From Blumeriella jaapii (Eukaryota > Ascomycota > Leotiomycetes > Helotiales > Drepanopezizaceae), in the NCBI GenBank assembly GCA_009599575.1, contig VWND01000075.1, positions 1,178,001 to 1,242,000 on the forward strand: 64,000 bases of DNA, read 5' to 3'. Below, in pieces: positions 10,647-22,201 of the stretch (the stretch's first letter is position 1; every line of letters starts with the position of its first letter). The notes under the pieces are model-generated. The model saw nothing but the letters and a program-made list of their open reading frames with translations, did not search any database and was not told the DNA's origin. The translations under genes were made by a program, and so were the position numbers.

Positions 10647-12174
10647 CCGCCCCACCGTTCCAAAAACCCGGCTTGTTCTGCTAAGGTACCTACCTTACCT
10701 ACCTACCTTACCTACCTTACCTACCTACCTTACCTACCCTGCCTACCTACCTACCTACCTTACCTACCTACAGGTACTTCGTGGGTGGGATAAATCGAAG
10801 TAGGGTAGGGTACCTAGGCAGGCTGGCTGACAGGTTGGCTGACAGGCACGCGAATCACCACGCGAATCACCACGTGAACGCGAACGCGCGCAGGCACAGG
10901 CACAGGCACAGGCACACACAGAAGAGGAGGAGGACCGCAGCACGCGACTCACCACGCGCGCGAATCACCACGCACGGAAACGGAGAGCCTGTGCGAGTGA
11001 GCGAGCGAGCGAGCGTCGGTTCGGCAGCCTGTTGCGTTTGCGTGGGTGCGTGGATGGGTAGATGGTGGGTGCGTGGATGGGTGGATGGATGGATGGGTGT
11101 GGATGACGAGTCGAAGGTTCGTTCGCGTGTCACTCATTGTCTCATTATCTATTATCTAAGGTATCTATCATCGCCTTTTTCGCATGTCATGCATTAAAAA
11201 AAAAATTTTTGGGGAGGGAGAGTGGGGGGGGGGGGGGGGTTTGTTTTTGCCATGACTTCATCCTCCCATCGGGTTCGTTCGTTTGTGTGGGCTGTGGGTG
11301 GGTGGATGATGGGTGGGTGATTGTGTGTGTGGTGAACCCGACCGTCTCTTCGATTCTCTGGCCGGCTCGGCTCGGCTCGGCTCGGCTTGGAGGTTCCTTG
11401 CTGGCTTGATGTGCGAAGGGTTGGGGGGATTGAGAGAGAATCTGTCATGTATCATGTGTGTACATAGGTATATGTATGTTGTCTTTTTTTACGGGGTCGT
11501 TTACGGGAGAAGAGGCAGTCGGTTGTGGGGATTGGGAGAGAAGCTGTCATAAGGTATGATGTATGTATGTCGTCTTTGTTTACGTGCTACGAGCGAGCGA
11601 AGCGAAGCAGCGCGGCGGCGGCGGGGGGGTGGAGGTTGGGTTCTGGTGGCGGTCAAAAAGGTACCGTTTTTTACACGGACAGAGGGACGGATCACTGGAT
11701 ATCGATGGGATCTTGAATGAGGACTGCGTTTGTTTGTTTGTCTTTCTTTCTTTCCGTTTACTGCGTGAGTCTGCTACGGTCGGGGGTGTTGATTGTACTG
11801 TAAGTACGGCTCTGGTTGCCAAAGTGGTTGTCGATTGGGTGATGACACTTCCATGCCCGTGGATGCGACCAGAAGATGGATCGAGGGACTGGACAGAACA
11901 GACAGAATACGCCGGGGCAGACTAGACTAGTGCCTGCTCGAAGAAAGTGACGGACAGGACCCTGAGCTGAGTGAGGTCTTGTCCTCGCTTAGAACACGCG
12001 GGTTGGTTAAGCGAGGCGATGGCGACGGCGCTGCTCAGTTCGGAACCTAGAGTGGACTGGACTCGCTCACTAGGTAGGTACGTATACAGGTCTACAACCC
12101 TCATTTCGTGAGAAAAGAGTGTGTGGCTTCAACAACGGCAAGCGCGGAAATGCCCCAGTCCAGTGGGAAATGTC
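10641..12174. other. Gene-free GC-rich region with microsatellites
   Basis: I see no supported gene. The sequence holds TACC-type repeats (10686-10771), ACAGGC repeats (about 10888-10915), GGATGGGT-type repeats (about 11050-11100), a G-rich run (11223-11240), GGCTC repeats (11365-11385) and diverged copies of a segment reading TACGTGCTACGAGCG or similar. The many overlapping ORFs here come from the repeats: they occur on both strands at once and have no recognisable domain. Confidence 0.7.
10686..10771. repeat. TACC/TTACC microsatellite
   Basis: This is a run of TACC units mixed with TTACC, about 86 bp. The same GGTA/TACC motif recurs at 22415-22445, 40036-40083, 45088-45104, 46824-46853 and 59046-59070, so it is a frequent intergenic repeat in this genome. 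Confidence 0.85.
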
Positions 12175-12182
12175 TATATAAG
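12175..12182 (+). promoter_or_regulatory. Candidate TATA box for the 12.3-kb gene
   Basis: TATATAAG lies about 140 bp upstream of the ATG at 12320 and is followed by a pyrimidine-rich leader (CTCTTCTCTCTCTC), a usual fungal promoter layout. No upstream factor site is claimed. Confidence 0.55.
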
Positions 12183-12319
12183 AGCTCTCCCGCTCTGAGA
12201 TTCAACGCAGCAACTCTTCTCTCTCTCAATATCACATCTTCCCACTTCACATTCATTCGAGTGCGGATACGCAAGCCACTCTTCAATCAACACCGAGGAT
12301 ACTGAGGAACGACCAAAAG

Positions 12320-15300
12320 ATGGCAGTCACCGCAACCACACGGAACACATGCCTGGCGGTCCTGCTGGTGCACCTGCTGTGCTTGCTGTTGCCGACGGCT
12401 GCAAATGAGCACCGGGGGCAGCAGACACGCGGTATTGCATCGGAGAGACCTGGCACTCACGCACGACAGCTGGTTGTTCCAGCACTGACGGTCCTCTCCC
12501 GCTCGACCGCGTCGGGCACCCAGGTGACGACGGGGTGTCAGACCTGAGCAAGCGATCCGGCAACACAGGATCGTCCGCGAAGAAGCCCGTCGACACCCAT
12601 GGCGTGGACGTGCAAACGAAAATCGACTTCTGGAGTGGAAAGAACCGGCGTTACGATCAGCGCGAGAGCGCTCTAGGCGCGGGAAAGGATCTCGGAGGTC
12701 CTACGCGTTCGATTGGAGCAGGCAAGTTTGAGGGCCTCAGAAACATGTTTGAGCAGAACCGAGCCGGGGCGAAGAACAACGGCGGATCGGTTGCCGGACC
12801 ACCTCGGGATGGGGTCGACAGCCGTCTTCCTCCCGGGACGGTGAACCGCATCGCAGAGGAGATTGATCGGGGAGTCGCTGGCAATGCCGAAGTCCCTGGC
12901 AAGGGCGCGGCAACTGGGGGTCTGGAGATCCCTCCCAAGTTTCTCGACAATGCGGCGATTCCTCCCCCCAGCAGCAACGGCGTCCCTCCGACAGATGCTC
13001 AGTCTGCTCCCAAACAACCGATGATACGTCCCGGCATGACGGACCATGAGGCCGACGCCATCTCGCAAGAGAAGGAACTCGATCCTTCGCGCGTGGTGGC
13101 AGACACAAGCCCAGAAAACGTCTCGAGCAGGCCTCCCACGAGCCGAGTCAAGGACCTCGTATCCAAGTACGAAGGTCTTTCTGAATCGGCGGGCAAACCT
13201 TCGGCGCCCAAGGGCCAACCTAACACACCTGCGGGTGAATCGAAGAACCCCCATTCAGATGGACCGGTTCGAGGCCCAGGAAAGGCCGACACCGATAGTC
13301 CCAGAACACCACGCTTCCAAAAACTCAGCACGTATGGAAAGATGAAAGCGACCTTTCGCTGCAGTCCTCCCGGCAGTGCCGATTGGGACGAAGAGACTCG
13401 GGAACGTTACATACAGCACATGGTGGACAACCTCCCTGGAGACTTTAATGCCGATTGCAAAGACGTTCAAGAAGGCATCGAGACGCTTGCCCCGGAAGAT
13501 CCGTTCTGGGACGCTGTTCGTGCAGAAGGGCATCCGGGTGAACCCGGCATGGAGTCCGGTCAAGCGATACCTCCAGTGCCAGGGCCCGCCGCGCCCTCAG
13601 TCCCCATCACACCATCGATCATCAAGGGTTCTCAAATCGAGAACGGAATCTACACCCACATCGAAGTGGCCGTTCCTCCACCAAGCATGCCTCTACCTCC
13701 TCCGCTGCCTGGTGGGCTGATCGAACTCGACGACCCCATGAGAGCAGCCTTGGATGACATTCGCATCAAGGGCAAGCTCACTCAGGAAACTGCCGAACAT
13801 CTCGTGAGCTCCGGCTGGGGTCTACCGCCACAAACCAAGGAAATCTTGCAGAAGAACAGCATCGCGGTTGGGAACGTGGTTGAAGCCCAAGGGGCCATCT
13901 CTGGACTCGCGGCCCTCGCACATCTTGCCCCTGTGGGTGAGCTGGCTGCTGTTCCAGAGTTGCTAGAGCTCGCCGCGCTCGCTGGATCCCCGGAAATTCT
14001 GGCACCCCTGGGGGTCGAGACACAGGCGCCTGAGATGGCGAAGATGGCGATGGAAGCACTGCCCTTGATGGGCGATGTAGCTTCGATGGATGCGGAACAA
14101 GTTACGACGAATGGGGTGACTGCCGCGCAGCTGGTGGGAGTGGTTGGAAAGGAGACTTTTGTGAGCATCACGAGTGGCACAACGAGTGTCGCCGAAACTT
14201 CACGGGGTTTGCTGGGTTCCCTTGGAAAAGAATCGATGGGCGTGATGGTAGCAGGAGCAGGAGCTTTGGGGGCGACGGGCGGCTTGGTCGGATGGTTGTT
14301 TGCCCAAAAACATAGGGCCGGCAAGGATAACGTGGAGGGCATGCTGGATGTGCCGGCGTTGACTTCGAAGACAAGATCCGCGACGAAGCATGTCACGGAT
14401 TATATCAGCTCGACAGTTGCCGAGACTCTCAAGTCAACTCCCGCGACGTCTTCTAAGCCCGGGGTATCCAGATCCAAAGCCACCGGGACAACCAAGTCAT
14501 CGACGAGAGGCAAGTCGGGGAAAACTTCCGGTTCGGTACGGTCGACAGCCGCTTCTGCTTCCCCATCAGCTTCCACTTCGACACGAGCTTCGCCAACTAC
14601 GACGACAAGTTCCAAGCCAATAACCACGAGCAAGTCACTCTCAAGGTCAAGCTCAGCTGCAACAAGTTCCAAGCCAATAACCACGAGCAAGTCACTCTCA
14701 AGGTCAAGCTCAGCTGCAACAAGTTCCAAGCCAATAACCACGAGCAGGTCTCTCTCAAGGTCAAGTTCAGTTGCAACAAGTTCCAAGCCAATAACCACGA
14801 GCAGGTCTCTCTCAAGGTCAAGCTCAGCTGCAACAAGTTCCAAGCCAATAACCACGAGCAGGTCTCTCTCAAGGTCAAGTTCAGTTGCAACAAGTTCCAA
14901 GCCAATAACCACGAGCAGGTCTCTCTCAAGGTCAAGTTCCGCTGCACTTGACACGACTGCGGCATCATCCAAGAGCACGAGATCACAGACAGCCTCGGCG
15001 ACCCTATCTGGATCCACGACCAAGACTACCCACTCCTCTAAGCACATGACCACTTCGTCGAGAGCTGCGAAGACACCAGGACCAGGGGACTTGACCTACC
15101 CTGCAGTCTTGCCTCCTTTGATCGATTGGATCAAGATCAACGGAACAAGAAACATCACTTCCCCCGTTGGACCAGAAGCCACCAATATTCCATCCTCACT
15201 TAGAGGAACGAACAGCTCGCAGCCCAGCAGAGAGATGAGACCATCAGCCCACCCGACTCTAAAACAATCGCAGTGGCGCAATGTCTCGTCTGTCGGTGCT

Positions 15301-15672
15301 CCCACTGGAAGCTGGCCCACGCCAACTCTGCTGCTAAAGCCAACGATTCTCCCCGCGGTAAATGCATCATCGACTGTCTCCTACCAGCAAAACGGAACCG
15401 CTTCTCTGGGTAATGCTACTACGACGGCGCATGTGGAGTTGTCAATCACCACCATGTACGTGATGACGACCGAGGCATCCAGCCCTCCATCTACCTTGCA
15501 AGCACGCCCCTGGCAAAACGAGACCTCGAGGCCGGGGACTGTGGCTGCTCCCTCGCCGACGGTACGACTGGATTTCGGGACGACCAATAGCACGCTCAGG
15601 GTTCCGCCGTCCACGTTCTTGACTTTGGCCAAGCCGACGACGACTACGAGGGCCAATTGGTTTGTGTATTAG
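12320..15672 (+). CDS. Secreted Ser/Thr-rich protein with six 19-residue repeats
   Basis: The ATG at 12320 begins a clear signal peptide (LAVLLVHLLCLLLPTAA). Frame 2 of this exon must join frame 1, which is open from 12409 to the stop at 15672 and has no ATG until codon 71 of the long ORF. A short intron is therefore needed. A donor at 12432 (GTATTG) with an acceptor at 12523 or 12541 restores frame, giving about 1086 or 1080 residues. The first half is Pro/Gly-rich and probably disordered. A hydrophobic Gly/Ala stretch (VMVAGAGALGATGGLVGWLF, about 14247-14306) could be a membrane or packing segment. Six repeats of SSKPITTSRSLSRSSS-type units follow (14608-14949), then a Ser/Thr-rich tail with several N-glycosylation sequons (for example NGTRNIT and NATT). 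I see no convincing GPI signal. It is probably a cell-wall or extracellular protein; no enzymatic domain is visible and the role is unknown. Confidence 0.7.
14608..14949 (+). repeat. Six-copy 57-bp in-frame tandem repeat
   Basis: Six 57-bp units encode 19-residue repeats. Units 1 and 2 read TTSKSLS and end AAT. Units 3 to 6 read TTSRSLS and alternate VAT, AAT, VAT, AA. That alternation suggests growth by duplication of a two-unit block. Copy number is likely to vary between strains. Confidence 0.9.
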
Positions 15673-16672
15673 GACGCGAAAAGCGCTGCCGGGAGGGCAG
15701 ACTGAGCTGGCTTGATGGAAAGCCCGCAGTCACACACGTGTCCCCGTCAGCGACATGCCTGATTCGAGAGTGCATTCCAACAAGACGGTAGGATCTACAT
15801 CGATTGGGAATTCGACCGTCTCGAGATTGCGGGTCTGAGTATAGCTGAGATGGACGGCGAGAGATTGGAGATAGATGACGGAGGAAGGGGGAAGATCTTT
15901 GGCGAGCGGTATCACCGAGATATGGGGGTTTGAGAAAGTCGAAGCGTATTGATTGTAGGAATGGCGTTCGGCGCATGATTTTATACCCAGGGTAGATATC
16001 AATCGAGGAGATCATCTGAAGGATCAACAAGCCTCCTGAAGCTGGCCTGGTTATGCTTTGAGTGTCGCAGTATATGTTTAACCAGGATGGTATATCAGAA
16101 GTGAAATCAATTCGATGATTTTCATCACAGTGGATATGCCCTGCTGAAGCTGGCCTGATGCTTCTGTTCGTCGCAGATACCGGGTGGTCTAAATAGTAAT
16201 TCAGGAAACAGGAGTATTGTTAGACATTTCACAACAACAGGCGTTCTCCGTAACATTTCCACCGACTACCGTGAAGGAACGGTCATGTGGAGGTGAGGCT
16301 CAAGAGATGTGTCGTTGTCTTGCCTTCTTCGCTTCCGTGTTCTCGGACCCACAACAATCGATGTAGCGTCGAGCGGGTCCGTGCCCGTGCCTTCCATCTT
16401 TTATTTTCTGTCCCACGTCCACATCCACGTCAACCTCACTCTCCCTCTTTCATCGACTCATCAACACGCGTTTCGTCTGTCCAGTCTTTTTCAATCGACC
16501 AGACCATTCGAATCATTTCGGATCGGTTCTCAAGTATACACCGTCGAGAGTTCTGTGTCTATCTCGGATTCGGGACACACGTGCTGTCGCGCGCGCACGC
16601 GTTCACAACTGGGTGGCGTTTGCAATTCGATCACCGCGTCTAACGCAATAATCTCGAACTACATCCATCAAG
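15673..16672. other. Intergenic region, no supported gene
   Basis: This is the 3' flank of the Ser/Thr-rich gene and the promoter and 5' UTR of the zinc-finger gene. Minus-strand ORFs (15644-16030, 15730-16002) have no recognisable features. Two imperfect copies of a segment containing CTGAAGCTGGCCTG and ending GTCGCAG occur at about 16033-16069 and 16140-16177. The 16300-16660 stretch is pyrimidine-rich, consistent with a leader. Confidence 0.6.
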
Positions 16673-18198
16673 ATGTCGTACAGAGTTGGTAAGCATCATG
16701 CTCTTACATGCGACTCTCCTCCCCTCGACTGGCATTCGTTTCCGTTCCTTCACACGTGACATGCGTACGCGTCTGGGGAACGAACTACTAATGAGTTTGT
16801 TCTGCCATAGAAACCGCCTCGTCCTCTCGCGCTGCCTGCAACTCGACCGAGTGCAAGAATGCCAAGATCAAGATTGATAAGGATGATCTTCGGCTGGGTG
16901 TGGTGAGACTTCCATTGCCATACACGACTGGACCCCATGCCGGATCGGTGCTGATGGAGATGTTGCAGTGGGTCACATACCAAGAAAATGGATCGTGGAA
17001 GTGGCGTCACTGGTAAATCGTGTACGGAGTCTTATCCACACTCACGCTAACTCTGATCAGGGGCTGCGTCACCGGAAAGGTTCTCGAAAGTCTCCGTGCC
17101 ACTCTTGCCGTTCCAGGTACGCCAGGTACCTACCGTTGGGATGCGCTCGATGGCTACGACAGCGGCGGTGCCGAGAAGAACAGCCTGGAGCAGCATCCTG
17201 ATCTCCAAGCCAAAGTACGTCGATGCGTCGAGCAGGGCTTCATCGATCCCGAAGATTTCAACGGCGACCCCGAGATGAATGTTCTGGGAGCAGTCGGACT
17301 TCGCACGCAGGAGAGCAAGAAGAAGATGAGAGATGATCAAATGGCACGTACCCACGCGTTCAATGAGATGACAGCTCGCATAGCCGCATTGGAAGCCGAG
17401 GTGGCTGTGCTGCGCGCTAACGGGGCTATTACCCCGAGGCTAGGAGCAGAGGCTGCGAATGCGAAGACTGACCTGAATGAACAGTTGGACAAAGGCTCAT
17501 CCGCTGGCAAGAAACGAGTCAAGGATGAGTCCGATGGAGACGAAGCCACCCCGGCGAAGAAGAAGCGAGCAACGAAGAAGAAGACCGACCCGGAAGACGA
17601 CGACGATAGGAAACCCGTCAAGCCAGCACCCAAGTCTCGTTCGAAGAAAGGCGTGAAGCTGGAGGAGGATGATGATGACGATGATGACGTGATTTCTGTG
17701 TCCAAGCCAGCACCCAAGACTCGTGTTAAAAAGGGCGTGAAGCTGGAGGAGGATGACGATGACACGGTCGATGCGTACAAGCCTGCCCCAACTAGAAGGC
17801 CCCGAGGCAAGAAAGGCGCAAAAGCGGAGGATGACACTGAAATGTCTGGTGCTGTTGACCAACTAGCCAAACTTGAGAACGATGCCGACGCGCCTGCTAC
17901 TGTTTCAGCCCCAAAGAAGCGTGCCTCTCGAAAGAATGCCGTCAAGGTAGAGCCCATCGACGAAGACGCCGGTATCGACAATGTTGAGCCCAAGAAGAAG
18001 CCAGCATCTAAAAAACGCGGTAAGAAGGTGGTCAAGGACGAACCTGTCGAGGAACCAGCATTGGCCGAAGAACCAAACCCTGGTGTGACTGAAGGCTCTT
18101 CCGTAGAGACAGACGTCCGCGGGGAGGGTGAAGCCGAAGGTGCCAAGGAAGGTCCTACTGCCATCGCTATTGCTGGTGATGGTCATGATGCCGAGTAG
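16673..18198 (+). CDS. PARP-type zinc-finger protein with Lys/Asp-rich tail
   Basis: Four exons are read: 16673-16688, 16811-16902, 16969-17012 and 17061-18198. The introns are GT...AG and frame-consistent, giving 429 residues. Residues about 12-58 form a PARP-type zinc finger: C15, C20, H50 and C53 (C-x4-C-x29-H-x2-C), with the family's DDLRLGV and WRHWGC. Such fingers bind DNA breaks or nicks in PARP and ligase III. A helical segment with a short heptad pattern (about residues 108-135) may be a coiled coil. The rest alternates Lys/Arg-rich and Asp/Glu-rich blocks and carries five V-K-x-E motifs (K205, K250, K278, K346, K376), which fit the SUMO acceptor consensus. No PARP catalytic domain is present, so it is probably a nuclear DNA-binding or scaffold protein. 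The 3' end is slightly uncertain: an AADTPGLGG-like open segment lies at 18245-18308 after a TTTACAG acceptor, but no in-phase donor was found. Confidence 0.85.
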
Positions 18199-19120
18199 GA
18201 TTGCATCTTGCGAATTCTGTAGACCTTTGCTAAAAATTTACAGGGCTGCCGCTGATACGCCCGGACTCGGAGGTACCAAAGTCACGGACGAGGTCAAAGA
18301 CGTGTAAGTAATCCCCAATTTTCACATGACCGCGCTGAAACTGATGACACCGATCTCAGAGCTCCCACTACTAAAGGTCGAAGAACTCGAAGCCGCACTA
18401 TTCCTAAAAGGCCTAGATGATCAAATCCTCGCACAACTTTGCACAAGAGTTCCAGACTATTCACACAGTGACAGTCGGCACGGAGTTCGGCGTAGCATTT
18501 GCCTTCGCCATACTGATTATGTCATACTAGCAGCCTTCTTCCTTTCTTCTACTTCAGTTGTACACTATGGCGGCCCAATCGGTCGATGGGTGTGGCGTTC
18601 CAATGGGGAGATGAAAACCACGGCGGCGCGAATCACTGAAATGACGTGGACTGAGAAGACTTTTCGCGACACAACACGATATTGTCAAATGTTATTCTTG
18701 CTTCAGCCTGGTTATTACAGACCAATGAACTAGTGTTGCTTACCTACCTAGATAGGTACAAGGTAGATAGTGTTGTATAAATACCAAACTTGCTGCAACA
18801 TTCCCCTTGCGTGGTGTAGCGTTGTTCATCAAATTTTCATCTTTTTCTCTCCTCCCTTCGTCAAGTCACTCAATACACTTGTCTCTAGGCTAAAGGGAAC
18901 TTACTCCTCTGGTAATATTCAAGTATGAAAATGTGAAAATGGCCTATCAATGTTGTATTGTCTTACTAATTCTCGTACGCAAGAACATGATGTCCACGTC
19001 CCACGTGACTTGATTGGATGACGCGTTTTGATAGGGCAGCATACCGCAACCCATCAGAAGCTCTGGCAGCACAAGCTCAGGTTAGCAACCAGGCTCACAA
19101 CCTCGACTTATCTTTCAGCT
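18199..19120. other. Intergenic region between zinc-finger gene and EMC1
   Basis: A GTAAGT donor at about 18305 with an ATCTCAG acceptor at 18358 suggests either an alternative 3' exon of the upstream gene or intronic UTR. The ORF at 18326-18733 (135 codons) has no recognisable domain. 18734-19120 holds a short TACCTAC repeat and the EMC1 promoter. Confidence 0.5.
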
Positions 19121-22003
19121 ATGCGGCTTCCGCTCAATGTTCTCAGCTTGACGCTGTCGATCTTACCTGGCACGTTCGCAGTGTTCGCCGACGAGGCATA
19201 CGCCGTTGACCACCACGAATTACTCGGCCTCCCCCAGCCGCACACCACATTCTTCCATCGCCCGAGGACGGAGGACAAGGCAACACTACTGTACACACTG
19301 AGCGACCTGGGAGTCCTCGGCGCGGTCCACCCCGGCACGGGCAAGGTCGTCTGGAGGCAGGTCTTGGGTGGGCACAATGGGTTCTTGCGGCCGGTGGAGG
19401 GCGAGAGCCTGGTTGTATCTGCGGCTGGGCAGAGGGTCGATGCCTGGGATGCGATGAGCGGGAGGGAAAGCTGGGGCAATGTGTTCCCGGGGACGGTGAA
19501 GGACTTGGAGGTTATGGAGACTGCGACGACGGACAACAAACCCAAGGATGTTCTGGCCCTGTTCGAGGAGGACGGCAAGGCATTGCTGCGCAAGCTGAAG
19601 GGGGGCAGTGGGGACGTGGTTTGGGAGTACAAGGACCACACTGACGACGTTGCGTTGCAAGTGAGCACCGATGTTGAGAGTGTCTTTTTGATTTCGCTCC
19701 TTGGATCTGCAGGAGCGTACAATCTGAAGGTTACCACGCTTGACCCGGTGACGGGGAAGAAGGTCACGGATTACACCCTTGCTACCAAGGGAGATGTGCG
19801 CGCGCCGGAGGATGTTCTCTTGGTAGGCGCGAATTCTGCTTTGCCGATACTTGCTTGGACCGATAAGGCGTTCAAGAACCTGAAGGTCAACATTTTGGGC
19901 AAAGCATCCAGTCTACAAACTCTACCTCTGAAGGATGCCGACGGAGCGATTGTCAAGGTCACTATCCATGCTCCGCATCTGATTCAGTCTCTGCCGCATT
20001 TCCTGGTCCACAGTCATTCTGCTACCTCAAACCGAGCCGATGTGTATCATATTGATCTCAAGACCGGGACCATCAACAAGGAGTACGAGCTCCCAAAACT
20101 TCCTGGAAAGGGTGCCATCTCGGTCAGTTCGCAGGAGGCGAATGTCTACTTCACTCGCCTCACGGAAGACGAAGTGGTCGTAGTGTCTTCAGCCTCTCAT
20201 GGAATACTGGGAAGATGGCCGATCGTAGCATCCTCATATCCAAGCACTCACGTCCATGGTGCCTCGGAAGTCGTTCAGCGCACTCCAGGAACGTATTCTG
20301 TACGAGCCGCAGTCCTCACGAGCCACGAAGACTGGGTTCTCATTCGAAATGGGGCAATGGACTGGACCAGACCTGAAGGTCTCTCGGGCGCCGTCGCTGC
20401 TGAATGGGCTGAAATACCCGAGTCTGAGAGCTTAGCAAAGACCTTGGAAGCGGAAGCACACAGCAATCCGCTTTCTGCCTACATCCATCGCGTCAAGCGT
20501 CACGTCAACGACTTGCGGTATCTACCTGCTTATTTGCAAATGCTTCCAAAGCGAATCCTCAGCAGTATTCTTCCTGGCGAAGCAGCCGCTCCGAAGGCTG
20601 GGGTCTTGGCTCGCGACAGTTTTGGCTTCAACAAGATTGTCGTCGTTGCTACTCAACGTGGCAGAGTGTATGGTCTTGATGCTGGCAACCAAGGGGCTGT
20701 AGCTTGGAACACTAAAGCCTTCGACATCTCCGCAGGCAACAAGTGGGATGTGAAGGGTATATGGGTCGAACAACCCAAAGGCATTGTTACAATTAGAGGT
20801 GCCAATGGCGAGTTTGTGGTTGTCGAAGCAATCTCCGGCAAGACTTTAGAGAGAACGATGCCTGGTACTTTGCCTACAGTCCAGAGCACTGCTGTGGTCG
20901 ACAGCCCTTCCGGTCCTTGGTTGCTACCTATCGGAGTAGACGGCAACCCTGGCGAGATTCCAATTGCTCGGGCACCAACTGCCAACCTCGTGGTGCGAGG
21001 AAAGAACGGCGAGGTCAAAGGCCTGAAATTCGAAAATGATGGGGCCAACGCAATCCCTGTGGTTACGTGGATATTCCAGCCTGGATCCGGACAGAAGGTT
21101 GTCAATGTCGTTTCCAGACCTGCTCACGACCCGGTGGCGTCTATTGGACGAGTCCTGGGCGATAGAAACGTGCTATACAAGTATCTGAACCCCAACATCG
21201 TTCTGGTCACCGCCATCTCGGACGAGTCTGCTACAGCCTCCTTCTACTTGCTGGACGCTGTTTCTGGCGATGTCCTCTACTCAACAAGCCACGAGGGTGT
21301 CGATACCACGCAGCCGATCGCATCCGCTCTCACCGAGAACTGGTTTGCTTACTCTCTCTGGAGCGACCTCATCTCGTCCACGACCGCCCTGCCCGCCTCC
21401 AAGGGCTACCAGATTGTGGTGTCAGAGCTCTACGAGTCCGAAGTGCCCAACGACCGCGGCCCCTTGGGCGCCGACACCAACTTCACAAGTCTCGAGCCAT
21501 CCGACATTCCCAACGCCGAGCCAGCCCTGCCCCACGTCGTCACGCAGTCGTTCCTCATCCCAGAGGCCATCGGCCACATGGCCGTCACCCAAACGGGCCA
21601 GGGCATCACCACGCGCCAGCTCCTCTGCACCGTCGCCAGCTCGCACGCTATCATCGGCATCCCGCGCTCGGTGCTCGACCCGCGCCGACCCGTGGGCCGC
21701 GACCCCACGCCCCTCGAGGCGGAGGAGGGCCTCTCGAGATACCAGCCGGTCATCGACTTCGACCCCAAGATGGTGCTCAGCCACAAGCGCGAGGTTGTGG
21801 GGGTGCGGAACGTCATCACGTCGCCGGCCATCCTGGAGAGTACCAGTCTGGTCTTTGCGTACGGTGTCGACGTGTTTGGCACCAGAGTCGCGCCTAGTAT
21901 GGCGTTTGATATCCTTGGGAAGGGCTTCAATCGCCTGAGTCTTGTGGGAACGGTGCTCGCGCTGTGGGTGGGCGTTTTTGTGATGGCGCCTATGGTGAGT
22001 TTG

Positions 22004-22040
<37 letters not shown>

Positions 22041-22201
22041 CCCTCTTCTCTTCTCGTCCCCCCCCTCCCCTCCCCCCTCCCCCTCTCCCCTCCACCCCCC
22101 CTCCCCTCCTCCGCATGCCCTCAACACCACGGCAACAACTAACGACATCACGTCCTCAGGTGCGCAAGAAGCAGATCAACGGGAGGTGGATGACGTCCTG
22201 A
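19121..22201 (+). CDS. EMC1: ER membrane complex subunit 1 (EMC1)
   Basis: Two exons are read: 19121-21994 and 22160-22201 (971 residues, the usual size). EMC1 is the largest subunit of the ER membrane complex, which inserts tail-anchored and multipass proteins into the ER membrane. The chosen ATG gives a signal peptide (MRLPLNVLSLTLSILPGTFA) followed directly by the mature luminal start; an upstream in-frame ATG at 19028 would hide it. The luminal part has PQQ-like beta-propeller signatures (LGVLGAVHPGTGKVVWRQ, and near the end VLYKYLNPNI and YLLDAVSGDVLYS). The conserved C-terminal domain follows, then one membrane helix (LVGTVLALWVGVFVMAP) and a short basic cytosolic tail from exon 2 (ending NGRWMTS). 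The 165-bp intron contains a CT repeat, is a multiple of three and has no in-frame stop, so unspliced transcripts would still be translated to the normal end. Confidence 0.95.
22011..22038 (+). repeat. CT microsatellite in the EMC1 intron
   Basis: A (CT)n run of about 28 bp is followed by C-rich tracts inside the EMC1 intron. It makes the intron pyrimidine-rich and probably length-variable. Confidence 0.85.

Noticed and set aside
10781..11552. Several overlapping ORFs of 60-140 codons on both strands
   Set aside because: They are translations of ACAGGC, GGATGGGT and related repeats, occur on both strands at once and have no domain.
12535..12750. Independent start of the long ORF at 12535
   Set aside because: The codon there is GTG. 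No ATG occurs in frame for 70 codons, and a signal-peptide exon upstream explains the N-terminus better.
14400..15053. Minus-strand ORF of 217 codons with Leu/Val/Asp-rich repeats
   Set aside because: It is the antisense of the 57-bp coding repeat; the plus strand has the signal peptide, splice signals and glycosylation sites.
17337..18164. Minus-strand ORF of 275 codons (Ser-rich)
   Set aside because: Shadow of the Lys/Asp-rich tail of the zinc-finger gene.
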